A stretch of 64,000 bases of DNA, from positions 1 to 64,000 of the forward strand of contig NZ_BCVA01000035.1 in assembly GCF_001591505.1 (NCBI RefSeq), in the 5' to 3' direction. The notes below the pieces were generated by a model that worked only from the letters and a program-made list of their open reading frames with translations, searched no databases and was not told the DNA's origin. Below, in pieces: positions 49,428-57,885 of the stretch. This stretch comes from Neobacillus niacini NBRC 15566. Lineage in GTDB: Bacteria; Bacillota; Bacilli; Bacillales; Cytobacillaceae. The translations under genes were made by a program, and so were the position numbers. Every line of letters begins with the position of its first letter. The stretch's first letter is position 1.

Positions 49428-49487
49428 TTGATACGTCCTGGCAGAGGGAATGAGTACATCGTTCCCAACTACATATCAGGATGATAA
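49428..49487 (+). other. Hairpin between atpG and atpD
   Basis: TGATACGTCCTG pairs loosely with CAGGATGATAA-side sequence, around an inner AGGGAA/TTCCC stem, within a 163-base gap; CCCCTGTTTGGGG just upstream forms a smaller one. No T run. Confidence 0.45.
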
Positions 49488-49558
49488 CTAGTAAAGTGTG
49501 ATTCATATCGTTCTTTTTTAATAGAAGGATGTGAAAAAGTAAGATAGGAGGGAAAAAA

Positions 49559-50980
49559 ATGAACAAAGGACGCGTTCTTCAGATTTTGGGTCCGGTTATT
49601 GACGTTAAGTTCGAAAACGGTCAGCTTCCTGAGATTTATAACGCTTTACGTATCGATTACAAAGCGCAGAATCAATCAGAAGTTGATATTAACTTAACCC
49701 TAGAAGTAGCCCTTCATTTAGGTGATGATACGGTTCGTACAATTGCAATGGCTTCCACTGATGGTGTAATGCGCGGAATGGATGTTGTTGATACAGGAGC
49801 TCCAATTTCTGTACCAGTTGGGAACGTAACACTTGGACGTGTATTCAACGTACTAGGTGAAGTAATTGACCTTAAAGAGGAAATTCCAGCGAGTGAGCGC
49901 CATGATTCGATTCACCGCGAAGCTCCAACATTTGAAAATCTTTCTACTGAAGTAGAAATTCTTGAAACAGGGATTAAAGTAGTAGACCTACTTGCTCCAT
50001 ATATTAAGGGTGGTAAGATCGGTCTATTCGGTGGTGCCGGTGTAGGTAAAACCGTATTAATCCAGGAATTAATCAATAACATCGCGCAAGAGCACAGCGG
50101 TATTTCGGTATTCGCTGGTGTTGGTGAGCGTACACGTGAAGGTAATGACCTTTATCACGAAATGACAGATTCAGGCGTTATCAAGCAAACTGCGATGGTA
50201 TTCGGACAAATGAACGAGCCGCCAGGAGCACGTATGCGTGTTGCTTTGACTGGTTTGACAATGGCTGAATATTTCCGTGATGAGCAAGGACAGGACGTTC
50301 TTTTCTTCATGGATAACATTTTCCGTTTCACACAAGCAGGTTCGGAAGTTTCTGCGCTATTAGGCCGTATGCCTTCTGCCGTAGGTTACCAGCCAACGCT
50401 TGCTACTGAAATGGGTAAATTACAGGAACGTATTACATCTACAAATAAAGGTTCTGTAACTTCTATTCAAGCGATTTATGTACCTGCCGATGACTATACA
50501 GATCCGGCTCCAGCTACAACATTCGCTCACTTAGATGCAACAACGAACCTTGAGCGTAAGCTTTCTGAGATGGGTATCTACCCTGCGGTGGATCCACTTG
50601 CATCAACTTCTCGTGCATTGTCACCTGAAATCGTTGGTGAAGAGCACTATAATGTTGCTCGTCAAGTACAATCAACCTTACAACGTTACCGTGAATTACA
50701 GGATATCATTGCAATCCTAGGTATGGATGAGCTTTCTGATGATGATAAGCTAGTGGTACTTCGTGCACGTCGTATCCAAAACTTCTTATCACAGAACTTC
50801 CACGTTTCTGAACAGTTTACTGGACAGCCAGGATCTTATGTACCTGTAAAAGAAACGGTTCGTGGTTTCAAAGAAGTCCTTGAAGGTAAGTATGACCACC
50901 TTCCAGAAGATGCATTCCGCTTAGTTGGACGTATTGAAGACGTAGTGGAAAATGCAAAACGCATGGGTGTAGAGGCCTAA
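49559..50980 (+). CDS. atpD: ATP synthase subunit beta
   Basis: Catalytic F1 subunit, 473 residues. P-loop GGAGVGKT (about 157-164), catalytic Glu in GVGERTREGNDLYHE, Walker B DVLFFMDNIFRFTQAGSE, DELSDDDK of the DELSEED lever, and the C-terminal helical domain. Highly biased codons. ATG at 49559 follows AGGAGGG. Confidence 0.98.
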   Translation: MNKGRVLQILGPVIDVKFENGQLPEIYNALRIDYKAQNQSEVDINLTLEVALHLGDDTVRTIAMASTDGVMRGMDVVDTGAPISVPVGNVTLGRVFNVLGEVIDLKEEIPASERHDSIHREAPTFENLSTEVEILETGIKVVDLLAPYIKGGKIGLFGGAGVGKTVLIQELINNIAQEHSGISVFAGVGERTREGNDLYHEMTDSGVIKQTAMVFGQMNEPPGARMRVALTGLTMAEYFRDEQGQDVLFFMDNIFRFTQAGSEVSALLGRMPSAVGYQPTLATEMGKLQERITSTNKGSVTSIQAIYVPADDYTDPAPATTFAHLDATTNLERKLSEMGIYPAVDPLASTSRALSPEIVGEEHYNVARQVQSTLQRYRELQDIIAILGMDELSDDDKLVVLRARRIQNFLSQNFHVSEQFTGQPGSYVPVKETVRGFKEVLEGKYDHLPEDAFRLVGRIEDVVENAKRMGVEA

Positions 50981-51001
50981 AGCCTGTCAGGAGGGTAAAA
51001 A

Positions 51002-51412
51002 ATGAAGACGATTAAAGTCAGTGTTGTTACTCCCGATGGCCCGGTGTATGAGTCAGATGTGGAAATGGTTAGTACCAAGGCTCAAAGTGGTGAACTAGGT
51101 ATTTTACCTGGACATATTCCTATGGTTGCTCCGCTTGCAATTGGGGTTGTACGCCTCAAGAAGTCAGGTGGCAAAGAACCGGATCTTGTTGCTGTGAGCG
51201 GCGGCTTCTTAGAAGTACGTCCTGACAAAGTAACGATCCTAGCCCAAGCCGCTGAAAAAGCAGAGGATATCGACGTTGAACGTGCACTACGAGCAAAAGA
51301 ACGTGCTGAACAGCGTATGCGAGATCAGAAAGCGGAACATACCGATTTCCGCCGTGCTGAACTAGCTCTGCAACGTGCCGTCAACCGTTTAACGGTTACA
51401 GGAAAACAATAA
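51002..51412 (+). CDS. atpC: ATP synthase subunit epsilon
   Basis: Regulatory rotor subunit, 136 residues: N-terminal beta-sandwich (VVTPDGPVYESDVEMV, GELGILPGHIPMV) and a C-terminal helical hairpin rich in Ala, Glu and Arg (DVERALRAKERAEQRM). The last gene of the operon, 21 bases after atpD, and followed by a strong terminator. Confidence 0.96.
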   Translation: MKTIKVSVVTPDGPVYESDVEMVSTKAQSGELGILPGHIPMVAPLAIGVVRLKKSGGKEPDLVAVSGGFLEVRPDKVTILAQAAEKAEDIDVERALRAKERAEQRMRDQKAEHTDFRRAELALQRAVNRLTVTGKQ

Positions 51413-51424
51413 TAAATATCAAAC

Positions 51425-51463
51425 AAAACCCCTGTTGGTCTGTTGGACTGCAGGGGTTTTTTT
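51425..51463 (+). terminator. atp operon terminator
   Basis: AAAACCCCTG / CAGGGGTTTT with a 16-base loop, followed by TTTG. A near-identical terminator (ACCCCTGTTGGTC...) recurs at 55768-55806 after the ger operon. Confidence 0.9.
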
Positions 51464-51555
51464 GTTGTATGCATAACTAGGTGCTTAATGGAAAATAGTA
51501 AGTATTGGAAGGCTTTTTTCCAAATTATAGCTGAGCCTGCTTGAGGGTGAATACC

Positions 51556-52647
51556 ATGTATACGGAAAAAATAAGTGGACTCCAACTTTTTTATTTAATG
51601 ACTGGTTATGTATTAGGGACTGCAATGATCTTAGGGTTAGGCTTAGATGCAAAGCAGGATGCATGGATTTTTATATTAGTTGGTATGACAAGCAGTTTAT
51701 TTCTTATGGCCGTTTATACGCAATTAGCTGTTTACTATCCTGGAGACTCACTGGTTGAAATACTTCCTAAGGTGATCGGAAAGTTTCTCGCGTATCCGGT
51801 CATTTTATTGTATATTTCCCATTTTACCTATTCTGCCGCGAGAGCTAGCAGGGAATTAGGCGACCTTATTGTTACGACAATTTTATCTGAAACTCCTATT
51901 TTTGTTGTGATTGCAAGTTTCATGGTGCTGATGATTTATTGCTTGCGGGGGGGAGTGGAAACATTTGCCCGAATGGCGGAAATTGTGTTTCCTATTTATA
52001 TTTTTTCTCTCATTCTTATTTGGATTCTACTCTTAAGCGTAGATCAATTTAGTATCAAAAATCTCACGCCTATTATGGGAATGGGGATCATGCCGGTTTT
52101 GAAAACGGCCATTCCTAATGCGATTAATTTTCCGTTTGGTGAAACCTTGGCTATTATGATGTTATTTCCATATTTGAGCAATAAAAAGAATACAAGAAGA
52201 ATTGGATTATCAATGATTTTAATCGGTGGTATCTTACTAACGATTAACTCGATTATGATGATTTCTGTATTAGGGCCAGAATTTTATAGCAGGGATATTT
52301 TTTCTCTCCTAGCGGCTACGCAAATGGTTTCGGTAGCTGATTTTCTCGAGCGTTTTGATGCACTTGTTATTTTAATGATGGTGGCTGGAGTGTTTTTCAA
52401 GGTAGGGGTGTTTACTTTTGCTGCAGCTGTCGGCATTTCTCAATTACTGAGGTTAAAACAGTATCGATCCGTTCTTCTTGGATTAGGGACGATTATCCCA
52501 GCGCTGTCACTCGTATCTGCCTCTAGTTATGTGGAACATATCGAGTTTGGATTTAAATTTTATGTTCCCTACGTACTTACAATCTTACAAATCATTTTGC
52601 CTATTCTTTTCCTGTGTATTGCTTTTATTCGAAAAAAATTAAGTTAA
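51556..52647 (+). CDS. Spore germinant receptor subunit B (GerAB/GerKB family permease)
   Basis: A 363-residue inner-membrane protein of the APC-superfamily GerAB type, with about ten helices. It is the germinant-binding subunit of GerA-type receptors in the spore inner membrane. It starts MYTEKISGLQLFYLM, the usual family opening, and ATG at 51556 follows GAGGGTGA. Here the B gene precedes the A gene (B-A-C-D order). The germinant cannot be deduced. Confidence 0.9.
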   Translation: MYTEKISGLQLFYLMTGYVLGTAMILGLGLDAKQDAWIFILVGMTSSLFLMAVYTQLAVYYPGDSLVEILPKVIGKFLAYPVILLYISHFTYSAARASRELGDLIVTTILSETPIFVVIASFMVLMIYCLRGGVETFARMAEIVFPIYIFSLILIWILLLSVDQFSIKNLTPIMGMGIMPVLKTAIPNAINFPFGETLAIMMLFPYLSNKKNTRRIGLSMILIGGILLTINSIMMISVLGPEFYSRDIFSLLAATQMVSVADFLERFDALVILMMVAGVFFKVGVFTFAAAVGISQLLRLKQYRSVLLGLGTIIPALSLVSASSYVEHIEFGFKFYVPYVLTILQIILPILFLCIAFIRKKLS

Positions 52648-52681
52648 CTAAAGGCTCATTTTATGATAGGTGGTGCTGCCA

Positions 52682-54244
52682 ATGAAACTTTTTCGGCAGA
52701 TAAAACGATTAACTGCTAAAACAAAAGCTTTTATGTGGGAGGGAAGCGTTCAAGATCAGGGTAACAGTGAGGGATTAACGGGCAGCCTGGAGAATGACTT
52801 TCACCGGATCAAACAGCTTTTTGAAGGGGCAGCTGATTTTTCCTATCGAGAAATGAAGATTAACCAAATGAACTCGGTGGTCATCTTATACCTTAATGGG
52901 TTAGTCAGTATTGAAAGATTGGAAATACATGTCTTTCATCCATTAGTAACGGCTAACGAAAAATTACCGCAGCATGTAGATATCAACATAGATGACTTGA
53001 AAGGGATTCTTAGTTCTGCACAAGTCAGTCAAGGGGCGACCTTCCGAGAGGTCATTGATCAAATTTTAGCAGGTGGAACGGTTGTGCTCATGAATGGCTC
53101 TAAACAAGCACTTTTCATTAGCGAGCAGTCATGGGAGCAGCGCTCGGTTGATGAACCCGTTTCGGAAGCTGTCGTCCTAGGCCCGAGAGAAGGCTTTACT
53201 GAAAATATCCGAACAAATGGAAGTATGATTCGCAGACGGTTAAAAACGACGAAACTAAAGTTTGAATATATGAAGCTTGGAAGCATTTCTCAAACGGAAG
53301 TGATGATAACCTATCTGGAGGATATTGCCGAGACTTCAATCGTAGAGGAAGTTCGGAGCCGATTAAAACGAATTGAGATTGACGCCATTGAGGATAGCGG
53401 CTACATTGTCGAATTTATCGAAGACCAGCCCTTTTCACTGTTCCCTCAGGTGCTGCAGACGGAACGGCCGGATCGAGTGGTTGGAAATCTTCTCGAAGGA
53501 AAAGTCGGGATATTGGTGGCCAACAGCCCATTTGCCCTAATTGTTCCGGTTACTTTTTTCGAAATGATGAATTCACCTGAGGACTATTATGGAAGGTTTA
53601 TCATGACTTCATTTATTCGGTTTATCCGCTATTTATTTTTAGCGGTTGCTCTATTGTTTCCAGCCATTTATATTGCGGTGACCACTTTCCACCATGAATT
53701 ACTTCCAACGAATCTGATATTTAGTGTCGCGGCCTCAAGGGAAAAGGTGCCGTTTCCAGCGGTGATAGAAGCGTTGTTAATGGAAATAACTTTTGAGGCG
53801 CTGCGAGAAGCAGGACTCAGGCTGCCGAGACCGATTGGGTCAACCGTCAGTATTGTCGGTGCATTGGTGGTAGGGCAGGCAGCGGTTGAGGCTGGTATTG
53901 TTTCTGCTCCATTGGTCATTGTCGTTGCAACGACTGGGATTGCTTCATTTATGTTTCCGAGTTACGCCTTAACTGGAGCGATTCGCCTCCTTCGCTTTTT
54001 TTTGATTTTTTTAGCGGCAACGCTGGGATTTTACGGTATCCTGCTGGGGATTTTCTTTATACTGGTTCACCTCGTGCAACTTCGGTCATTTGGTGTGCCG
54101 TATATGTCTCCAGTCGCTCCCTTTCATTTTAACAATCTTAAGGATATATTTATTCGGGTTCCATGGTGGATGATTAGTGAACGTCCAAATGAAACAGGAA
54201 AAAGGAATTTGAAGCGGTTAAACCCTCGGAATCGAAAATATTAG
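52682..54244 (+). CDS. Spore germinant receptor subunit A (GerAA family)
   Basis: A 520-residue GerAA-type protein: a soluble N-terminal region (about 1-300) of two alpha/beta subdomains with VNQMNSVVILYLNGL-like and EVRSRLKRIEIDAI segments, then four to five membrane helices with the conserved PFPAVIEALLMEITFEALREAGLRLP and PRPIGSTVSIVGALVVGQAAVEAG regions (in part). ATG at 52682 lies 8 bases after AGGTGG; the GTG at 52670 overlaps it. It follows the B gene by 34 bases. Confidence 0.92.
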   Translation: MKLFRQIKRLTAKTKAFMWEGSVQDQGNSEGLTGSLENDFHRIKQLFEGAADFSYREMKINQMNSVVILYLNGLVSIERLEIHVFHPLVTANEKLPQHVDINIDDLKGILSSAQVSQGATFREVIDQILAGGTVVLMNGSKQALFISEQSWEQRSVDEPVSEAVVLGPREGFTENIRTNGSMIRRRLKTTKLKFEYMKLGSISQTEVMITYLEDIAETSIVEEVRSRLKRIEIDAIEDSGYIVEFIEDQPFSLFPQVLQTERPDRVVGNLLEGKVGILVANSPFALIVPVTFFEMMNSPEDYYGRFIMTSFIRFIRYLFLAVALLFPAIYIAVTTFHHELLPTNLIFSVAASREKVPFPAVIEALLMEITFEALREAGLRLPRPIGSTVSIVGALVVGQAAVEAGIVSAPLVIVVATTGIASFMFPSYALTGAIRLLRFFLIFLAATLGFYGILLGIFFILVHLVQLRSFGVPYMSPVAPFHFNNLKDIFIRVPWWMISERPNETGKRNLKRLNPRNRKY

Positions 54245-54295
54245 TTCGCTTTTAAAGGCTCTTTTCTTCATCTTTACTCCTTTTTAGAAAAATTA

Positions 54296-54402
54296 ATAAG
54301 AAAAGAGCCAGCAAACCCCATTCTAAAGCACAAAATAGATATTTCCACGTTAAAATCGGCTTTAAGATTTTAACAACATTATATGAGGAAAAAGCCTTTT
54401 AA
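54296..54402. repeat. Dispersed ~105-bp element, copy 2 (before gerC-type gene)
   Basis: Aligns with 29030-29133: AAGAAAAGAGC, TATTTCCACGTTAAAATC, GGCTTTAA, GATTTTAAC and a final AAAAAGCCTTTT. It is inserted in the only long gap (176 bases) of the ger operon. Confidence 0.7.
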
Positions 54403-54420
54403 CAGGACAGGATGGTCATA

Positions 54421-55569
54421 ATGAAAGTGATAAAATTGCTTTTAATTTGGGGAATTACACCGATTTTTCTATCAGGTTGTTGGAACCGGGTTGAAATAAA
54501 CGATATTGCCATTGTGACAGCCATTGGCTTAGACCTTGTCGAGGAAGATAAAATTCGCTTAACCCTTCAAGTGGCCGTTCCCTCAAAATTAGTAACCGGA
54601 GGCACAGGCGGCACAGGCGGAAAAAGTACCCTTATGATTTCGGAAACGGGTGCAACAGTTTCTGAAGCATACCGTAATATTCAAGGTAAGCTGCCAAGAA
54701 AGATATTTTTTTCACAAAGCCGTATTCTCTTGGTTGGCGAGGATTTAGCTAAAAAGGGAGTTTTTCATATTGTCGATTTCCATACAAGGTACTCAGAGCC
54801 CCGAATTAACAGTTTTATTATGTTTACGAAGGGGGAAGCCTCGAAAATCATCAGTAGTATGCCGCATTTCGAGAATATTTCAGCGGAGGAAACGAGAGAG
54901 CTTGCCAAGATGGGCGTGGGGATAAAAGTGTATGTCAGGGATTTTATGAATATGCTTCTGACAGAGGGACTAGAACCATTTGCCTCTCAGTTTACCTTAG
55001 AGCCATTAGAGGTTTATACAAAAAATAAATCAGGGAAGACGCAGGCATTAAATGGAATTGCTGTGTTTAAAGGGGACAAGCTCGCAGGCTGGATGGAAGA
55101 GGATGAAACCCGAGGACTTTTATGGCTTCGTAATGAAATGAAAGAAGGTGTAATTAGTATTAAAATCCCTCATGACCAAGATGGGGGTAACATTAGTATG
55201 GAGATCGTGCGTGCAGAAACAAAAATTGTTCCCATCCTAAAAGGAGGGAAAATAAAACTGGACGTAAATGTGGTCACAGAATTGAATGTAATCGAAAATG
55301 ACTCAAAGTTAAATCTCTTCGAAACAAAGGCAATCGAGGAGATCCAAAAATATGCGGAGGAGAAAATCAGAAAAAAGGTTGAGCTGGTCATAGATAAGGC
55401 ACAAAAGGAGTTCGGTTCAGACATCCTTGGCTTTGGACAAGCGATCTATAAGAAATATCCAAAAGGTTGGAATACAGATTATAAAGAGAACTGGGAAAAG
55501 GAATTTCCTCAAACTAAGGTGACGATCCATTCTAAAGCCTTAATAAGAAGAATCGGTTTAGTTAAATGA
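54421..55569 (+). CDS. Spore germinant receptor lipoprotein (GerAC family)
   Basis: A 382-residue lipoprotein with a signal peptide ending LSGC (lipidated Cys about residue 20, followed by WNRVEINDIAIVTAIGLD, the standard GerAC opening). It forms the outer-face C subunit of the receptor. A Gly/Thr stretch (GGTGGTGGKS) near 60-70 is a small local repeat. ATG at 54421 follows AGGATGG; ATG at 54412 is an alternative three codons earlier. Confidence 0.92.
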   Translation: MKVIKLLLIWGITPIFLSGCWNRVEINDIAIVTAIGLDLVEEDKIRLTLQVAVPSKLVTGGTGGTGGKSTLMISETGATVSEAYRNIQGKLPRKIFFSQSRILLVGEDLAKKGVFHIVDFHTRYSEPRINSFIMFTKGEASKIISSMPHFENISAEETRELAKMGVGIKVYVRDFMNMLLTEGLEPFASQFTLEPLEVYTKNKSGKTQALNGIAVFKGDKLAGWMEEDETRGLLWLRNEMKEGVISIKIPHDQDGGNISMEIVRAETKIVPILKGGKIKLDVNVVTELNVIENDSKLNLFETKAIEEIQKYAEEKIRKKVELVIDKAQKEFGSDILGFGQAIYKKYPKGWNTDYKENWEKEFPQTKVTIHSKALIRRIGLVK

Positions 55570-55585
55570 CAAAGAGGAGTGAAAA

Positions 55586-55750
55586 ATGCTTAAGATATTT
55601 TTGATGATTCTCATTTTCGGGGTAATTTTTGCATGGGAAATTCCACAGTTAGTACGAAAAGGGGAAAAGAAAGAATTAGCGGTGTTTTCATTTCTTGCTT
55701 TAATCGGATTGGCCTTAAGTATTTTGATGGTGGTACGGTCTTTTATTTAG
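55586..55750 (+). CDS. Two-helix germinant receptor D-subunit-like protein
   Basis: A 54-residue protein read from ATG 55586 (ribosome site AGAGGAG), 16 bases after the C subunit. It has two hydrophobic helices (about 2-16, FLMILIFGVIF, and 34-50, FSFLALIGLALSILMVV) separated by a charged loop VRKGEKKE. Small two-helix 'D' genes such as gerKD accompany some gerA operons and tune receptor activity; size, topology and position fit. Too short for sequence to prove homology. Confidence 0.72.
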   Translation: MLKIFLMILIFGVIFAWEIPQLVRKGEKKELAVFSFLALIGLALSILMVVRSFI

Positions 55751-55767
55751 TTGATGTTTTATAAATC

Positions 55768-55806
55768 AAACCCCTGTTGGTCGGTGGACTGGCTAGGGGT
55801 TTTAAC
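55768..55806 (+). terminator. ger operon terminator
   Basis: AAACCCCT / AGGGGTTT with a 19-base loop, followed by TAACC; the stem-loop is a near copy of the atp terminator at 51425-51463. Confidence 0.75.
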
Positions 55807-55900
55807 CTTTTCTAGTATGTTTGCATTAGGTTCGATTATTGACATAGACGTATTATGATGTTATATGTGCATTGTGGGGAAAAATTTGGGGGGATAAAAG

Positions 55901-56542
55901 GTGAAGTTAGTAATTTTTGATATGGATGGATTGTTGTTTGATACGGAATGGCCATCGTTTCAAGCCTTGCAGGAAGCGGTAGAGAAGAGAGGCTTTACAT
56001 TTACGTTAGAGAACTATAAACAGTTAATCGGGCTGCCGCACGGTAAGTCACGGGAAGTAATGCAGCAAATGTATGAAGGGAAACTTCCATATGAAGAAAT
56101 CATTATTGATTATCGTAAGCGGTTTAAGGAAATTATAGCGAACGATGGTGTTGGTATAAAGCGGGGAGCCATAAAACTACTAGATGCCCTTGATCAGCGG
56201 GGCTTGAAGAAATGCATTGCTTCCTCCAGTACACGGGAAACAATTATTTCATACTTGAAGCTGACTCGCCTTGAAGATCGCTTTGATTTTTATATTAGTG
56301 GGAATGAAGTGAAAAATGGTAAGCCTCATCCGGATATCTTTTTAGAGGCGTGTAAAATTGCCGGAGAGCCGGTGGAGTCTGCTTTAGTGTTAGAGGACTC
56401 ATTAAATGGGTTGAAAGCAGCGTGTGCGGCAGAGATTCGTTGTATATTGGTACCTGATTTGATTGAACCTACGGAGGAAATGAAGGAAAAAGCATATAAA
56501 ATTATTGAAGATTTAGAAAAAGTGATAGAGATATTAGAGTAG
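55901..56542 (+). CDS. HAD-superfamily hydrolase (beta-phosphoglucomutase-like)
   Basis: A 213-residue HAD-IA phosphatase. Motif I DMDGLLFDTE (nucleophile Asp 7, Asp 9), a helical cap with GLPHGKSREV, motif II SSSTRE, motif III Lys in GKPHPDIFLEA and motif IV VLEDSLNG. It is probably a sugar-phosphate phosphatase or phosphoglucomutase-like enzyme. The GTG at 55901 follows GGGGGAT. It has its own terminator and lies just before the frl operon; a functional link is possible but unsupported. Confidence 0.88.
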   Translation: MKLVIFDMDGLLFDTEWPSFQALQEAVEKRGFTFTLENYKQLIGLPHGKSREVMQQMYEGKLPYEEIIIDYRKRFKEIIANDGVGIKRGAIKLLDALDQRGLKKCIASSSTRETIISYLKLTRLEDRFDFYISGNEVKNGKPHPDIFLEACKIAGEPVESALVLEDSLNGLKAACAAEIRCILVPDLIEPTEEMKEKAYKIIEDLEKVIEILE

Positions 56543-56571
56543 CCCTTATTTAAAATAGGGGTTTTTTTTAT
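56543..56571 (+). terminator. Terminator after the HAD gene
   Basis: CCCTTATTT / ATAGGGG stem followed by TTTTTTTTATGG. Confidence 0.75.
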
Positions 56572-56624
56572 GGTTTTGTCGGACTTTGTCGGGAAAAAGT
56601 AATTAACTGAATTTTTAAAAGTAT

Positions 56625-56677
56625 TTGACTTGTTAGATAAGCCAGTTTATACTACAAATAAGACATCATATGATGTC
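56625..56677 (+). promoter_or_regulatory. frl promoter with palindromic operator
   Basis: TTGACT (56625-56630), a 17-base spacer and TATACT (56648-56653). GACATCATATGATGTC (56662-56677), a perfect 16-bp palindrome, sits at and just after the expected start point. It is the best candidate binding site for the GntR-type FrlR encoded at 61978. Confidence 0.75.
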
Positions 56678-56701
56678 ATATAACATTAGGGGGTAAAGTA
56701 A

Positions 56702-57676
56702 ATGAAAACTGAACATGTTAACCAAATTGCGGCTGCAATCAATGCAGTTAAAGCAACAGAAGTGAAGAATGTTTATTTTGTAGCTTGTGGAGGTTCGATG
56801 GCATCCCTTGCTACTGGGGATTATTTCTTAAACAGAGAAATTGAGATTCCAAGCAGAGTTTATACTTCTAATGAATTTGTTCATGTAAACCCACCAGGAC
56901 TTGGTGAAGGAAGCGTTGTTATCCTTCGCTCACATTCAGGAACTACACCAGAAACAGTTGCTGCGGCTAAATTTGCAAGAGAAAAAGGAGCAGTAACGAT
57001 TGCGATTTCTATGGAAGTTGATTCTCCACTTTGTCAAGAAGCTGAGTATACCGTTCATTACAACTATAAGGATGGCTCAGACGCGATTGACGGAGAAACT
57101 GGCATTTACTACAGCTTAATTTTCGGTATTTTGAATGCGGTTTCACCAAGTGAAAAATACGAAAGAGTATTAAATCAATTAAATAATTTAGAAACTCTTT
57201 TTGAATCAAACAGAAAACTGACTTATGATCGTGCATTCCAATTTGGAAGTGAGTACAAGCGCGATAAACTGATATATACAATGGGTAGTGGTGCTTACTA
57301 TCATCAGGCATATTCGTTTACTAGCTGCTTGTTAATGGAAATGTTATGGATTCATTCTAATGCGATTCATACTGGCGAATACTTCCACGGGCCATTTGAA
57401 GCAACTGACTTTGATGTTCCATTCCTAATTATTAAAGGAGAAGGCGCTACTCGTCCATTAGATGAAAGAGCAATTGACTTTGCACAGAAATTCAGTAAAA
57501 AAGTTGAGGTTGTTGATGTAGCGGAATTGGATTACACAGGTATTGATGAAGATCTTAAAGAATACTTTGGTCCAGCTCTTGCAGGTGTTGTATTACGTCA
57601 ATATGCAGATGGTTTGGCTGAGCATACAGGTCACCCGCTTTCAGTTAGACGCTATATGTGGAAAATGGAATATTAA
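56702..57676 (+). CDS. frlB: Fructosamine 6-phosphate deglycase (FrlB)
   Basis: Cleaves fructosamine/fructoselysine 6-phosphate (Amadori products) to glucose 6-phosphate and the free amino acid. The 324-residue protein holds two SIS domains (about 10-150 and 175-300); VACGGSMASLATGDY and SHSGTTPET bind the sugar phosphate, and EYFHGPFEA carries the active-site region. First gene of the operon after the palindromic operator; ribosome site TAGGGGG. A 209-base gap without visible genes separates it from frlO. Confidence 0.9.
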   Translation: MKTEHVNQIAAAINAVKATEVKNVYFVACGGSMASLATGDYFLNREIEIPSRVYTSNEFVHVNPPGLGEGSVVILRSHSGTTPETVAAAKFAREKGAVTIAISMEVDSPLCQEAEYTVHYNYKDGSDAIDGETGIYYSLIFGILNAVSPSEKYERVLNQLNNLETLFESNRKLTYDRAFQFGSEYKRDKLIYTMGSGAYYHQAYSFTSCLLMEMLWIHSNAIHTGEYFHGPFEATDFDVPFLIIKGEGATRPLDERAIDFAQKFSKKVEVVDVAELDYTGIDEDLKEYFGPALAGVVLRQYADGLAEHTGHPLSVRRYMWKMEY

Positions 57677-57885
57677 TCTAGAAATATTAGTCTTAACAAC
57701 CCGGGTTCAACATGATAGATTATAAGGAAGATTTTCTAATATACTTATGGGACACAATCTACAAGTGGAAAAGGTTCAGTTGAAGGTTAATCTAATCTAC
57801 TTTGTTGACTAGGACACTTAATTGAACTCACTCCATTTCATTATTTTAACAATAATAATTTGAATATTTTAAAGGGAGTGAAAAA

